From Eretmocerus hayati (Eukaryota > Arthropoda > Insecta > Hymenoptera > Aphelinidae): DNA of 64,000 bases. The position numbers and the translations under genes were made by a program. Positions 44,401-55,259 of the stretch are shown here, piece after piece (the stretch's first letter is position 1; every line of letters starts with the position of its first letter). The stretch spans positions 87,286,748 to 87,350,747 of the forward strand of contig CM056742.1 in the NCBI GenBank assembly GCA_029851415.1. Direction: 5' to 3'. A model generated the notes under the pieces. The model had not been told where the DNA came from. It ran no database searches and saw only the letters and a list, made by a program, of their open reading frames with translations.

Positions 44401-46371
44401 ATCACCCCGAAAATCTGCTAGAAGAACTCCCAAAACGTGTAGTTTTGGAAGAACAAGAATGAAACACGTCGCCAACGAGACGCTAATAACCGTCTCGTAG
44501 ACGACGACGCCACGCGGTATGGCTCTCCGGTGCGCAACGTGTCAGCAGCGAGCAAACTAGAGCCTAGCGCACGTAATCGCGATCGTTTCTGCCACACGCT
44601 TCTCCCTGCTACGCGGCATCATCCTCTGGTGCGCGCCTGGTTAGCCACAAGCGTGCGGTCTGCTCGACCTGGAAACTCCAGAGATTAGAAAAATATTTTC
44701 CCCCTCTTTATTTTCGGGATAAAATAATACCAAGCCACTTCTAAAATTATTCCGAAATCATCCACGTAGGCATTGGCTCACCCTCACTTTTACATAGTAA
44801 ACCATCGGACTGAGCAGTAAACCTTTCAACAATTCCATTTTCTCAACTAAATTGTAAAAAAAAATCCAACTATAAATTTGAGGTAAAACAATTTTTGCGT
44901 TGTACAATTTCTTGCTGAGAGAAAGAAACTTCTCTCCTCCCATCCAATCAATCAACAAGTAGACATTCCATAGGACCGAAATCTTTTTGAAATAATTTTT
45001 CACTTTCTTCCGCAGCCTAACTTGTTGCTTATTTGCCCAAACAACAAATCAATAGATCATTCTCGTAAGAACAAGGTAGGCTGCACAGATCCAATGGTCA
45101 AACCTTATTTATTCTGAGTAGTTGATAAACTTGACGATAGCCTTGTGTTTCATTCCAATCTGAAAGGGTAAAACCATTAAATTACTAATTAGTATTATTC
45201 CGAGATAGAATAAAAGTCAATCTGATAAAGAGTACTCTCTGACCAGCTCGACAAAAGGGCTCAAAGAATTATTTCCAAAAAAAAGGGGCTTTTGCTGCAC
45301 GTCAGTTAGTCATACAGACTAAGAAGACAGTCATTCTGATACCCGAGTTGCAAAAAGAAAGCCCACACTCAAGCATGGTCTGAGAAAAGCATATGAGATG
45401 AACATTGCCCTTCGGGAGACCAAATTGACATCTCCAGGATGAAGGATAGCAGGGCACTAAGCACTGAAGTCCTGGAGTCCTCGCTTCCAACCCATGCATT
45501 ATAGAATTACCCATAGCGCTGTTCTCTCTTGTGAGCAGTTATAGAAGTCTCACTCACAAACTCCTTGAATTTATCCCATCAGTAAGCCTGCAAAGATCTG
45601 AGAAGAGGAAAAAGGGAGAATATCCAAATTGACCATTCAGGATCAGTCGAGCACAAACACCAATGCCAGAATTAATTTAAATTGGAAATCGAATTCTTTT
45701 AATTTACTAGTCTAAATGTTACTCATTGGAAGACTAGAATTTAGGTCCAAAATAAGACAATTTGCTTGTACTAATAGTTCCCTCAAAAGTAATTTCTCAG
45801 GTCTTCCAAATTGCTCGCCATACTCTAGAAATTTTTGGAGTAAATTGGGCCAACTGGCTGTTAAGTTATGCATCATGGTATGAGAATAAGTCAAACTACA
45901 GCCTAGCCTTTAGTAATACCTGGCAACAAGTATAAAAACCTCATTGTGGAATCTCTCTAACTTTCTGCTCCCATAAAATCACAATTTTCACCAGTACTCT
46001 TTCTTTAGGGAAGTAGGCTGGAAGTTAGCATCTTCTGTCACCCTGAGTCGACGACTGAACCTGTCCACATTGACTGTATGAGATTGAATGTTAAAGTTTG
46101 CTATTCCTTCAGTATCAGCAAAATCACCACAACCTAGAGAAGGGAGAAATGTATCAGTCAACTCATAATTACTGATAGCTTCATAGGAATTCATCATCCC
46201 AACCGCAAAAATTTGTATGAATTTACTTTTGATCAGAACTTCCCACAATCTGGAGCTGGGAGCTTCAAATTTGGAATACAAATAGTACTAAGCCTATACT
46301 CTGAAACAATTTTCCAGTTTCCTTGAATTCTTCTCCCTAGTCCAGAAATCTAGCCTCCCGCGTGAAAGGCA
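44401..46371. other. 2-kb AT-rich spacer, no gene recognised
   Basis: Only short open frames on the minus strand, none with a domain. No repeats noticed. Confidence 0.4.
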
Positions 46372-46790
46372 ACGAGTCATTTATTTCACTCGTTCCACGA
46401 CTCGTTTCACGAGTCGTGTAATGTTTCATTTTCACGAGTCAACGACTCGTGGTAATGGCTCATGCGAAAAAAAATTTAAAACATTGAAACTGCATACGAG
46501 TATTTTTTCAATATTGAATCCACTTGAATTTATGATCATCCGCACCTCAATCTCTTGTGAACGAACAGAAACTAGTTTTAGTGTCCGATCTCGCAGAAAG
46601 CGGTATAATGATTTGCTAACAATCTTACGTGATCACACAAATTACGACCATTCGTCGAGTGTGGAAATCTCCACTTCGAGAGTTAGTTACACGAGTCATC
46701 CGAACGAGTCGTGCCAACGACTCGTCACAAACGAGTCATTTCAGCGAGTCACTCTGACGACTCGTTCCAACGAGTCATTGTCACGACCCG
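46372..46790. repeat. Two clusters of the heptamer ACGAGTC / GACTCGT
   Basis: Eleven exact ACGAGTC or GACTCGT words plus two or three one-base variants occur in 46372-46450 (five) and 46691-46790 (six), in both orientations, flanking a ~240-bp interval without them. The spacing is irregular (7-25 bp). Such paired clusters resemble subterminal transposase-binding sites of a short DNA element, or a binding platform for a sequence-specific protein. The frame across it (46421-46831) reads repeated TNES/ERVT phrases only because of the motif. Confidence 0.85.
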
Positions 46791-46799
46791 TTGCGGTTA

Positions 46800-47518
46800 G
46801 GCCTGAGAAAGCGATGCAAAGGGCAAAGTAGGCGTCGTGTCATCCCCTGTCATATCGGCACGTTACCGGGATGATTCAATACCAAACTCACGTTACAGCG
46901 GTCCCAGGAAATCGACTCGCCGGCAAGGTCATACAACCGTAACTCTTGAGACCCATCTCATCCCCCAACTCACTTTACTGGTTACAGTTCTATGACATCA
47001 TTCTCTGATCGTCACAGGACAATGTTATGGAGATACGTTGTCGGACTAAACAACTGCATGAACAAATTTGAACATGATTCCACTCAACTTCAAAACAATT
47101 GATATAATTTCGCCTCAACATTGCCGCTCGGAGCTTTTATCAACGTCATGAAGCACACAATTCAGGCGGTTGATGATATTTTGACATATTCGCGAGAACC
47201 TCCCATCATCGCGGATTTTATGGAGATTTCACGAAAATTCGAGTCATGGCTTCGTAACTATCAGTCGAATGCTTCAAAACCGGTATTTGAAGATTGTGGG
47301 CTCTCGTTCTGCATATGCGAATTGCCTGTTCCACTGTAAATAAGTTTCGCTTGAATTATCGTCTCATCGTCAGTAATCGATGTAATACCTCATTATTAAT
47401 AGTACATTATGCACCGATGCGAGGTTAGGCTGTTTTAGGGCACGGGAATCAATTTTCCACGAGTGTAACGAAGACTCCCAGGGCCCCAAAACGACCCGAC
47501 GAGCGAGGTGCATATGCT
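46800..47518. other. Spacer, no gene recognised
   Basis: A 72-codon plus-strand frame at 47121-47339 has an ATG but no recognised domain. Confidence 0.35.
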
Positions 47519-47605
47519 ATTTTTTGGTATCAGGGCGACTAAACGCCAATTTTCTGATTCGAGCCGAGAAGAAAAATAGCCGTTTAGTCGCACTATGCCA
47601 AAAAG
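47519..47605. repeat. ~38-bp-arm hairpin
   Basis: TTTTTGGTAT-CAGG-GCGACTAAACG is mirrored by CGTTTAGTCGC-ACTATGCCAAAAA across a ~12-bp spacer. The core GCGACTAAACG is perfect. Possibly the middle of a small MITE: a TTTTAGGGC word lies both upstream (47434) and downstream (47611). Confidence 0.75.
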
Positions 47606-48814
47606 TGATTTTAGGGCTATGCTTGGTACCTTTTGCAAATTCTAGACGTGGGATTCTGATGGAGTAACCAGTCATTGTAATGAGTAAAATTTCTTCACTT
47701 TTCCTGACGAGTGGGCCTCTATCTCAGAACGAATTTGACTTCAGATAACATAAAAAAAAATTTCATGTGGAACATGCTATATATGGGAGATTCAGGTGAA
47801 ATCGTGGCATTATCAAATCGTGAGAGCTTGGTGGAGCCCGGAATTTTGACAATGTAACAAAAAAATTTTGTAACTCACTAGAAACGAGTTCATGCCGTCA
47901 ATATTTGCCTCTGAAATGTCAGTCGACAAATGAGGTATCCGTGATACATTTTCACAATTATAATCCAAGTACCTACCGCCAATTAGTCAAGCCACGAAAG
48001 TTGATGATGCACGGATGATTACAGTGATCAAATAGCTTGGGAAGTACTTCTAGAATGGCTAGAATGATGAATGAATCACATATCTACATCATTTATAAAT
48101 ATTATGTATTTCATTTTCGCGTAACTCAACAGTAATCCGATTTATGATGAACCATCGTGCGATGCGTGAAATGGTTAACAATTTTATACACGTTCCATAT
48201 TTACAAACTAATATTTCAAGTGATACTTTCCATACATATTTGTTTTCACATATTAAGCAATTGTTCGTGTTATATTCGCACACATGAACTTGGGTACAGA
48301 ATTTTTCACATATATCATCCACGTGTACATATTGATGTGTGCTTCCGATAGCGCAGCATTCTCATAAATGTTTTCTTGAAAAGGAATACCTATATAGGCA
48401 GTTGAGCAAAATCTCAAATACATGAATTCGTCATAAACAATGCCCGTGTCTTGCACATTTTCCAAGTCTGCACACATTTTCCCTCAATGATTACAGGTAC
48501 GCGAGTTATCAAGGATACTTCAGTGAAATTGTCTAATCATGGCACAGCGAATGTAACAATTTGACATCCAAGGATAATGGACATTGTAAGAGCCAACAAA
48601 CCCGAAACTGTCGGGATGCACCAGCCTACTGTGGGGAGGGGAGGGGACAGGAGAGGAGTTTTTTGAGAGTGTTTCCATGGAGACACACGAAAACGGATAA
48701 GAGCACCCCGACGGAGGGCTAAATTGATACTACGCGAGGGCTGAGGACATATGAACCCTTTACATCATTACGGACGTCAATATCCCACCAACAATATAGT
48801 ACAGAAATTACATC
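47606..48814. other. AT-rich spacer, no gene recognised
   Basis: Minus-strand frames at 48089-48477 lack domains. A G-rich purine tract occurs at 48634-48660. Confidence 0.35.
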
Positions 48815-49400
48815 GTTAATTGTCAGCTCATTTCGTAACACCTCCACATTGCGTGCACCAGAGAAAAATCAGAATTGTCACTCGACGCTTGATCGGACCA
48901 GCTTACATAGTTGACCATCAATTGCACATCACAGTTGTGCATCCCTTGTTCAAGGAAATTCATTGCCAAATTAACATTATTCACAGACTCACGCCGACAA
49001 TATCAGAAAAGTTTCGATAAGTTGGAACATCGATACGGTACACGTCCATACTCACTTTCATATTGCTTGTTCACGAGATGAACGACAATCGCGAATTCGC
49101 CTCATTTCTTAACAAAGTGGCTACTCAGCCTTCTGTGAGGTAGAAGCGGAGAAGAAAGTCCAAGCAACAATGTGAAGATGATGAAGCAGACGCTAACAAA
49201 TCAATAATTTCTACTTGCGCTTATCACGTTAAGAGCCAATCGTTAACTGTCAGTTTTTTTCGTTACACCTCCACATTGCATGCACTCGAAATGAAGCAGA
49301 GTCGTGAGTCGACCTTGATCGTACCAGCATAGATGTTAGACAATAGGTAGAACAATCCAATTGTGCATCCCTTGTTACTGAGCTCCGCGAGATTCAAGTC
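48815..49400. repeat. Diverged ~160-bp direct duplication (48815-49020 and 49245-49400)
   Basis: Shared words in order are GTCAG, TTCGT-ACACCTCCACATTGC, TGCA, TTGATCG-ACCAGC, and TTGTGCATCCCTTGTT. The copies are 220-270 bp apart. Unknown function; possibly a broken exon-like or element-internal duplication next to the EnSpm transposase. Confidence 0.7.
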
Positions 49401-50004
49401 AACATCTGCTGCGATCTGAGAGATCTGCGCGCGGAGTGGCCACATCAAGAGAGCGCACAAGCTGCAGCGCGTACGTAAGAGAATATTAAGTGCCCAGCCC
49501 TTCACTACGCCATCAACAATATCACATTTTTTGGAAAATTTTGCACCTGCGCATTCTCCGCGATATTTGTCTGCAATTTTTACATTACGATATAGTAAAT
49601 ACACCCGACCGATAACGCGTTCAACGACTCAAATGCATGTCTGTTTTTCGAAAGAATTTGCCCCTCATATTATCGTGAAATGGTGTACCTCCTCTGTCAT
49701 CCCCACATGAAAATTGAAAACGAACTCAAAGTGATTATCAATTCTTCCATCTCTACCTTGGCTTCAATGATTTGAATTTCCACATATTTTCGTTATCAGC
49801 AGTACAAAATTGACGAGTATGTTATTTAAAACGCGAGCTATTTGTGGTGATTTACATCCCGTATATTATCTGCGCTACTTCCCATATGCATTGTGTCACT
49901 TTCCTGTCACTTTAAATCATAAACAAACACATCAGACACTTTACGGCTAGCCGGTAATTAAATTATGATTGACACGTACAATGAAAATACTTAAAATCGT
50001 CTGT
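49401..50004. other. Region downstream of the EnSpm-like transposase
   Basis: A 113-codon minus-strand frame (49604-49263) overlaps the second direct-duplication copy and has no recognised domain. I did not find a TIR partner for the transposase here. Confidence 0.35.
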
Positions 50005-52263
50005 TCAGTTACGATAGAGATTGGGTGGCGGAGTGAGGTAAACTGAGTCATCGATTTGGACAGCAACGCAAACAGTCTCGATGTTGCGAGTATCAATATG
50101 TGCGCTGACATGATTCTCGCTCACAATTCCCACGGTTGCTAGATCTCGGTTAATGAATGGTTGCACTTGCAAGAAATTACACACCGTGGTGGAACGATCC
50201 TGACACTCATCTACAACAAACTCAACGATGTGAATATAAGTCCCATCATTGAGTTTAGCATACGAATCATCTGATCTCACAGACTTGTTGTGCATGCTGC
50301 GGTACAAACAACCACCTTTCACCATTTTGCGGTAAATTCGCGCGTCTTGAGATAGGCCCATCCTACTGCGTTTCCTCAGCGAGGAAACTTTGTAATTACC
50401 AAAGTATCTTTCGTTTGTTAGTTTCGTAGTATTTTTGGCACCCGAATAGTCCAAGTAATTGACGTAATCTATAACTGACGAGCTATCCATCGAAGCAACA
50501 TGTCTCCGAAGTATTACTTCACTCTGGCGCATTGCTACTGACCTACAAACCTGTTGGGTTACGCCCTTAGGAGAGTGGATTTGTTTCAAATAATTAGCGT
50601 TATTGCTCTCAAAGGCGTACCCTGATTGTGACCAAAGTGGCCCCCAATTGAGAACACTTCGTGCTAAGTGTAACAACTGATGTAAATTAAAAGTCATGAA
50701 TTCTTTGGAGTATATAGCTTCAGTTTTCACCACGAATTCCTTAAACAAGTCATGAGCAGATGAAATGTCGGCACGAGTAACATTCGTTTTCATTAGCTTG
50801 TAGTACCCTTCAACGAGTAAAGCCCAGTGATCGGCGATCTGAGCCATATGCGGAAACGCCCGAAGTATAGGCAAGGAATAGTACAAAATAAAATTCTCCC
50901 ATTCTTGAGCTTTCCAAAATTTTCTGTCTTTTATTGGACGTGAAAGCCGTTGAACCGAGTTGGGCACTTTGATTTTTTTCATGAATGAATCAATTCTGCT
51001 CCTTTGATTAGGAGTCAGGATAATGAGCCACCTTTCCAGAAATTGTTTCCCTAGCCCAAGGTCAACGTGGTGCATTGGGTCAGGCACGAAACCCCAAATT
51101 ATATTGAAATAAAACAAATGTATGAGCCACGAGGCGTTTTTTACACCACAAACGTCTTCTGTGGATGCAGCAGCTTGCCGCATCTGCTCTTTTGTCTCAG
51201 TTTCTGTCCTATCCTCAATATCATTCATAACAACGTATTTGATTGCTCCCTTTTTACCAGCTTGAGGGGTAACATACACACCAGGGTGTAAACACCAATT
51301 ACATCCAAAATATCCGGTGCATAATTTCAGAGCTTGCATGGGACCCCTTGCCATTGAATCTACGCAACCACACGGGCAATAAACTTTAACATTGATAATA
51401 TCGTCACCAACTTTGCAAGGGATGCCTTCGATACTCAACCTATTCATGTTGAAAACAAACTCTTTCAGAAATATTTGCATATCCGGTTTATCTTTTCCAA
51501 ACCATATACCACACGTTACAGGTGCCGCTGTCCTAACACGGTAAGGTAATTCGTTTACAATGGCCTGGATGGGCCAAACCGAGAAGTTTGATGATTTGAA
51601 TAATGCTGCGCCATCGGCATTGAATAAAAGAGTTATAAATCTTAGTCTAACATCGATAGGTAAAGAGTCTATTATCGCTTTGTACATTTCTCCGTCAGTG
51701 AAATCAGAATACGTTCCATTGACCCTGTCTTTTCGAAGTATTTTTTGATATTCTTCCCAATTTATTTCAAGCAAATTAGCGATTTCAAATCGAGGATCAA
51801 TGATGGCGAAAAATTCATTGTATGTTGGACTTCTCACATCGACCAGGAAGTTACAACGAGGGCAAGTAAGTGTTTTCGTGCTCTGGTCGAATGTAGATAC
51901 ATACTTCTTGCACTCTGGGCAGCACGCGTGATAAACTACCCCATCTGTGTTATTAAAAAGCTTGTCTATCAAGTATCTACTAGTGGGTAAATCATCGCAT
52001 CCCATCAACACACATATTAACTTAAATAGATCGGCAACTGCTGTCTGGCTTAATGAATACGTCAGGGCATACTTCAGAACAGCTAGCAATATCTCACAAT
52101 TATTCACATCTACCGAAGTTTGTTTGATCTCATTATTTTCGTCATTCGCGATGAAAGCTCTGAGTCTCGGAAAACCTCCGAGCGGGTCGTTATTATGTAC
52201 ATTATGTTCAAGCGGTACGGCATGGTTGGGGTTACCTTCATTCTCGTATTCACCATCTGACAT
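50005..52263 (-). CDS. EnSpm/CACTA-type (TNP2-like) transposase, intact 752 codons
   Basis: Uninterrupted from ATG (52263-52261) to the stop at ~50005. N-terminal acidic segment, then a zinc ribbon (C115-PEC and C134-PRC). The catalytic core begins with NADGAALFKSS (Asp ~217), the TNP2-type first Asp motif; then GIWFGKDKPDMQIFL (~252), CPCGCVDSMARGPM (Asp ~302), YFGCNWCLHPGVY, DPMHHVDLGLGKQFLERW (~399) and an E-S-N-N-A-N-Y segment (~575) as a likely catalytic Glu. Transposases of this group cut and paste elements with CACTA/CACTG ends. No frameshift or stop occurs, unlike nearly every other element here. I found no matching terminal inverted repeats nearby, so it is a recently active copy with unrecognised ends or a domesticated gene. 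Confidence 0.8.
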   Translation of the reverse strand: MSDGEYENEGNPNHAVPLEHNVHNNDPLGGFPRLRAFIANDENNEIKQTSVDVNNCEILLAVLKYALTYSLSQTAVADLFKLICVLMGCDDLPTSRYLIDKLFNNTDGVVYHACCPECKKYVSTFDQSTKTLTCPRCNFLVDVRSPTYNEFFAIIDPRFEIANLLEINWEEYQKILRKDRVNGTYSDFTDGEMYKAIIDSLPIDVRLRFITLLFNADGAALFKSSNFSVWPIQAIVNELPYRVRTAAPVTCGIWFGKDKPDMQIFLKEFVFNMNRLSIEGIPCKVGDDIINVKVYCPCGCVDSMARGPMQALKLCTGYFGCNWCLHPGVYVTPQAGKKGAIKYVVMNDIEDRTETETKEQMRQAAASTEDVCGVKNASWLIHLFYFNIIWGFVPDPMHHVDLGLGKQFLERWLIILTPNQRSRIDSFMKKIKVPNSVQRLSRPIKDRKFWKAQEWENFILYYSLPILRAFPHMAQIADHWALLVEGYYKLMKTNVTRADISSAHDLFKEFVVKTEAIYSKEFMTFNLHQLLHLARSVLNWGPLWSQSGYAFESNNANYLKQIHSPKGVTQQVCRSVAMRQSEVILRRHVASMDSSSVIDYVNYLDYSGAKNTTKLTNERYFGNYKVSSLRKRSRMGLSQDARIYRKMVKGGCLYRSMHNKSVRSDDSYAKLNDGTYIHIVEFVVDECQDRSTTVCNFLQVQPFINRDLATVGIVSENHVSAHIDTRNIETVCVAVQIDDSVYLTPPPNLYRN

Positions 52264-53204
52264 GACTTGCTCATGAGCGTCGCGATCCCAATGTCTCTGG
52301 AATTTAACGAAAACATAATGTTATTCGAATGTGAACAACGGGGACAGTTCAGACATTTCCATTAAGGAATAGGTCAATGACTATCTCTGAAAATTCAACG
52401 GAGTATGCTAACGAGAGTAATGATTATGCAAATGAGTTTTGGGGATGCCATGCAACGTACTTTTTGAGCTGTGACTTATTTCCCGTACACGCACAAATTT
52501 CTAAGAAAACATTTAGCATAGATGGTTTGCTGTACCGCGTTAGATTTCCTTACGAAATCTGAGTCACTCTGACAAGAGTTATCAATGAAGTTCTGCATAG
52601 ATTACTTCAAACGCTTGAGTGATAATACTTATTCGGTATTGACTTTGAATGAAAGTTTCATAAACTTCTATTTAGGAAAACTATTCAGAATAACTCCGAG
52701 AAATAAACTTGAAATTGAAATTCAGTCTGATCCCATCCATAGCAATTTTAGTAGGAATAACTTACGACTAAAAATGAAGAAATAAAGATTGGAAAAAAAA
52801 AATTTCATGCAACGCTGTGCGTACAACTGTGCGGAGCGTTAACTTTCCATGCAAGGTACCCGTGCCGAAAGAAATGCGGGGAGTCGTTATCGCACGGCTA
52901 AGTGTGCGAGAAAGTAACTTCCTCACTATGTTTGACAAAACTTAGTGAGAAAGTTAAATCTGTGCAAAAATGAATTCATCGAAATTCTCTTGAGAAATTG
53001 AAAACTTAGAAAAAAAATTCAGCAAGTCAACCTTGCATGTCAATGTGTTCTCAGGAGGCGGATTCGAACCCTTCGATTACTTATTGTTTTATATGAATTA
53101 TATTTTCGTCTTCACTTGAAAAACACTTTTGATGGAAAAAGATATTCATGAATTCCAAAACCACCTTTTTGAATGTACTTACATCATTGATCATCATAAT
53201 ATAT
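52264..53204. other. Upstream flank of the EnSpm-like ORF
   Basis: Contains a small palindrome CTCACTATGTTTGACAAAAC followed by TTAGTGAG near 52920-52948, whose CACTA start could be a degenerate element end. No other gene. Confidence 0.4.
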
Positions 53205-54990
53205 ATGATGAATTCCACGCCAAAGCGACCTATGAAAAGGGGTCATCTCTCAGATTCTTTTTTAACCTTTTTCATTCGATTCTATGGCCCAAAATAAGAG
53301 CTCCGGACTACCTATGGGGCCCAAAAAAAGGTTCTCCTCTCCGTTGCACGCACATCCGTCAACAGACCGAAAATTCATCGTGTAAAAATCGATGCTCTTT
53401 TATTCGCGAAAATGGTAATATTTCGAGTTTTTGAATAGCTGTCGATTTACGGGTTGTGGCATCTGAAAGGGCATCAAAAAACCTATCGAAAACATTGTCG
53501 GAAATTCCTTCTCTGTGATTTGGGGGCCTCCTGGAGGCAAAAGAGTGTTTTTCACGAAAATGTTGATTTCTCAAAAAGCCATTTTTTTTATTTTCTTCAA
53601 ATCATATATGTGACGTAAAATTTCGCGTTCTTCCGAAAAGAATGGGTTTCAGAGAAGTTTGGGGCGATCCAAGTGACTTATGAGCCATTTTTTGAAAATT
53701 CGATTCTTTCGGTTTCAGAAAAAGGCGATTTTCTGCGCATGCGCACAAACGTAGACTTTCGGGACCACTTTCAATGGGAATCTGACAAAATTCCCTATAA
53801 AATGACTACCCGCAAAGTTGAAATTCATGCACTGAAACGCGATCTGCAAGGATTAATTATGTCGAATCAAAATCACATGAGAATTCAGCCCATTAACGCC
53901 TTCGTGGCGCCTGCTGAGATGACACATTTACAAGATCTTCTCGGGACTCAATTTTGAGTACGAAATTGACCTGACAAAAATTCGGACCACATGGTTTCAA
54001 CGTGAATTGTATGAACTTTCAAAATATGCGATGGAAAACCCCGTTTGGGGCGAACCCGAGGTGCTACATTCCATTTTTTGCCAGAAAATGCGATATTTCA
54101 CATTCTAAATTTCGAAAAATTAAATGTAGCACCTCGGGTTTGCCTCAAAGGAGGTTTTTTATCGCATATTTTGAAAGTTCATACAATTTTACGTTGAAAA
54201 CATGTGGTCCGAATTTTTTTCAGGTCATTTTCGTACTCAAAATTGAGTCCCGAGAAGATCTCGTAAATGTGTCATCGCAGCAGGCGCCACGAAGGCGTTA
54301 ATGGGCTGAATTTTCATGTGATTTCGATTCGACATAATTAATCCTTGCAGATCGCGTTTCAGTGCATGAATTTCAACTTTGCGGGTAGTCATTTTATAGG
54401 GAATTTTGTCAGCTTTCCATTGAAAGTGGTCCCAAAAGTCTACGTTTGTGCGCATGCGCAGAGAATCGCCTTTTTCTGAAACCGAAAAAATCGAATTTTC
54501 AAAAAATGGCTCATAAGTCACTTAGATCGCCCCAAACTCCTCTGAAACCCATTTTTTTCGAAATAACGCAGAATTTCACGTCAAAAATATGATTTGAAGA
54601 AAATAAAAAAATGGCTTTTTGAGAAATCAACATTTTAGTGAAAAACACTCTTTTGCCTCCAGGAGGCCCCCAAATCACAGAGAAGGAATTTCCGACAATG
54701 TTTTCGATAGGTTTTTTGATGCCCTTTCAGATGCCACAACCCGTAAATCGACAGCTATTCAAAAACTCGAAATATTACCATTTTCGCGAATAAAAGAGCA
54801 TCGATTTTTACACGATGAATTTTCGGTCTGTTGACGGATGTGCGTGCAACGGAGAGAAACTTTTTTTGGGCCCCATAGGTAGTCCGGAGTTCTTATTTTG
54901 GGCCATAGAATCGAATGAAAAAGGTTAAAAAAGAATCTGAGAGATGACCCCTTTTCATAGGTCGCTTTGGCGTGGAATTCATCATATACA
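53205..54990. repeat. Long, well-preserved palindrome with ~885-bp arms
   Basis: 53205-54090 is the reverse complement of 54100-54990, about 95% identical by eye, with virtually no spacer (centre ~54095). Both ends read ATATGATGAATTCCACGCCA. Matching domain-less frames occur on opposite strands (53359-53574 and 54619-54834; 53673-53957 and 54237-54521), differing at only a few residues. The high identity implies recent origin or arm-to-arm gene conversion. Transcripts would fold into long double-stranded RNA. Confidence 0.92.
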
Positions 54991-55122
54991 GGGTGATAGG
55001 GAAGCCTTCTACCAGCGAATATGGGGATGAAGTTGAGATTGCGGAGAATTCGAAAAAAATAAAAAAAAAATTCCTGGTGGTCAGTGAATTTTGAAAATTG
55101 AAAATGAAAAATGCCAAAAAAA

Positions 55123-55259
55123 GCGTCATATTGCGTCTCGCCGGAGCGTCATCAAGCGTCATGGATATGACGCTCGAGCGTCATGCCCGTACAACAGTTA
55201 AAGCATGACGCTACATGACGCTGCGTCTTATGCCAGTGAGCGAGCGTCTCGGGCGTCAT
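55123..55259. repeat. Cluster of GCGTCAT / ATGACGC heptamers
   Basis: Eight exact GCGTCAT or ATGACGC words in ~140 bp, in both orientations, plus several GCGTC half-words. TGACGC contains the TGACG core bound by CREB/ATF-type bZIP factors. The cluster starts ~130 bp outside the 53205-54990 palindrome. Whether it is regulatory or the subterminal repeat of a short transposon is not decidable from one copy. Confidence 0.8.

Noticed and set aside
46421..46831. 136-codon frame across the ACGAGTC clusters as a gene
   Set aside because: Its repeated TNES/ERVT phrases are translations of the DNA motif; the middle has no domain.
53359..54834. Pairs of nearly identical ~71- and ~94-codon frames
   Set aside because: Created by the 53205-54990 palindrome; conservation between arms reflects recent inversion-duplication and not selection on protein.
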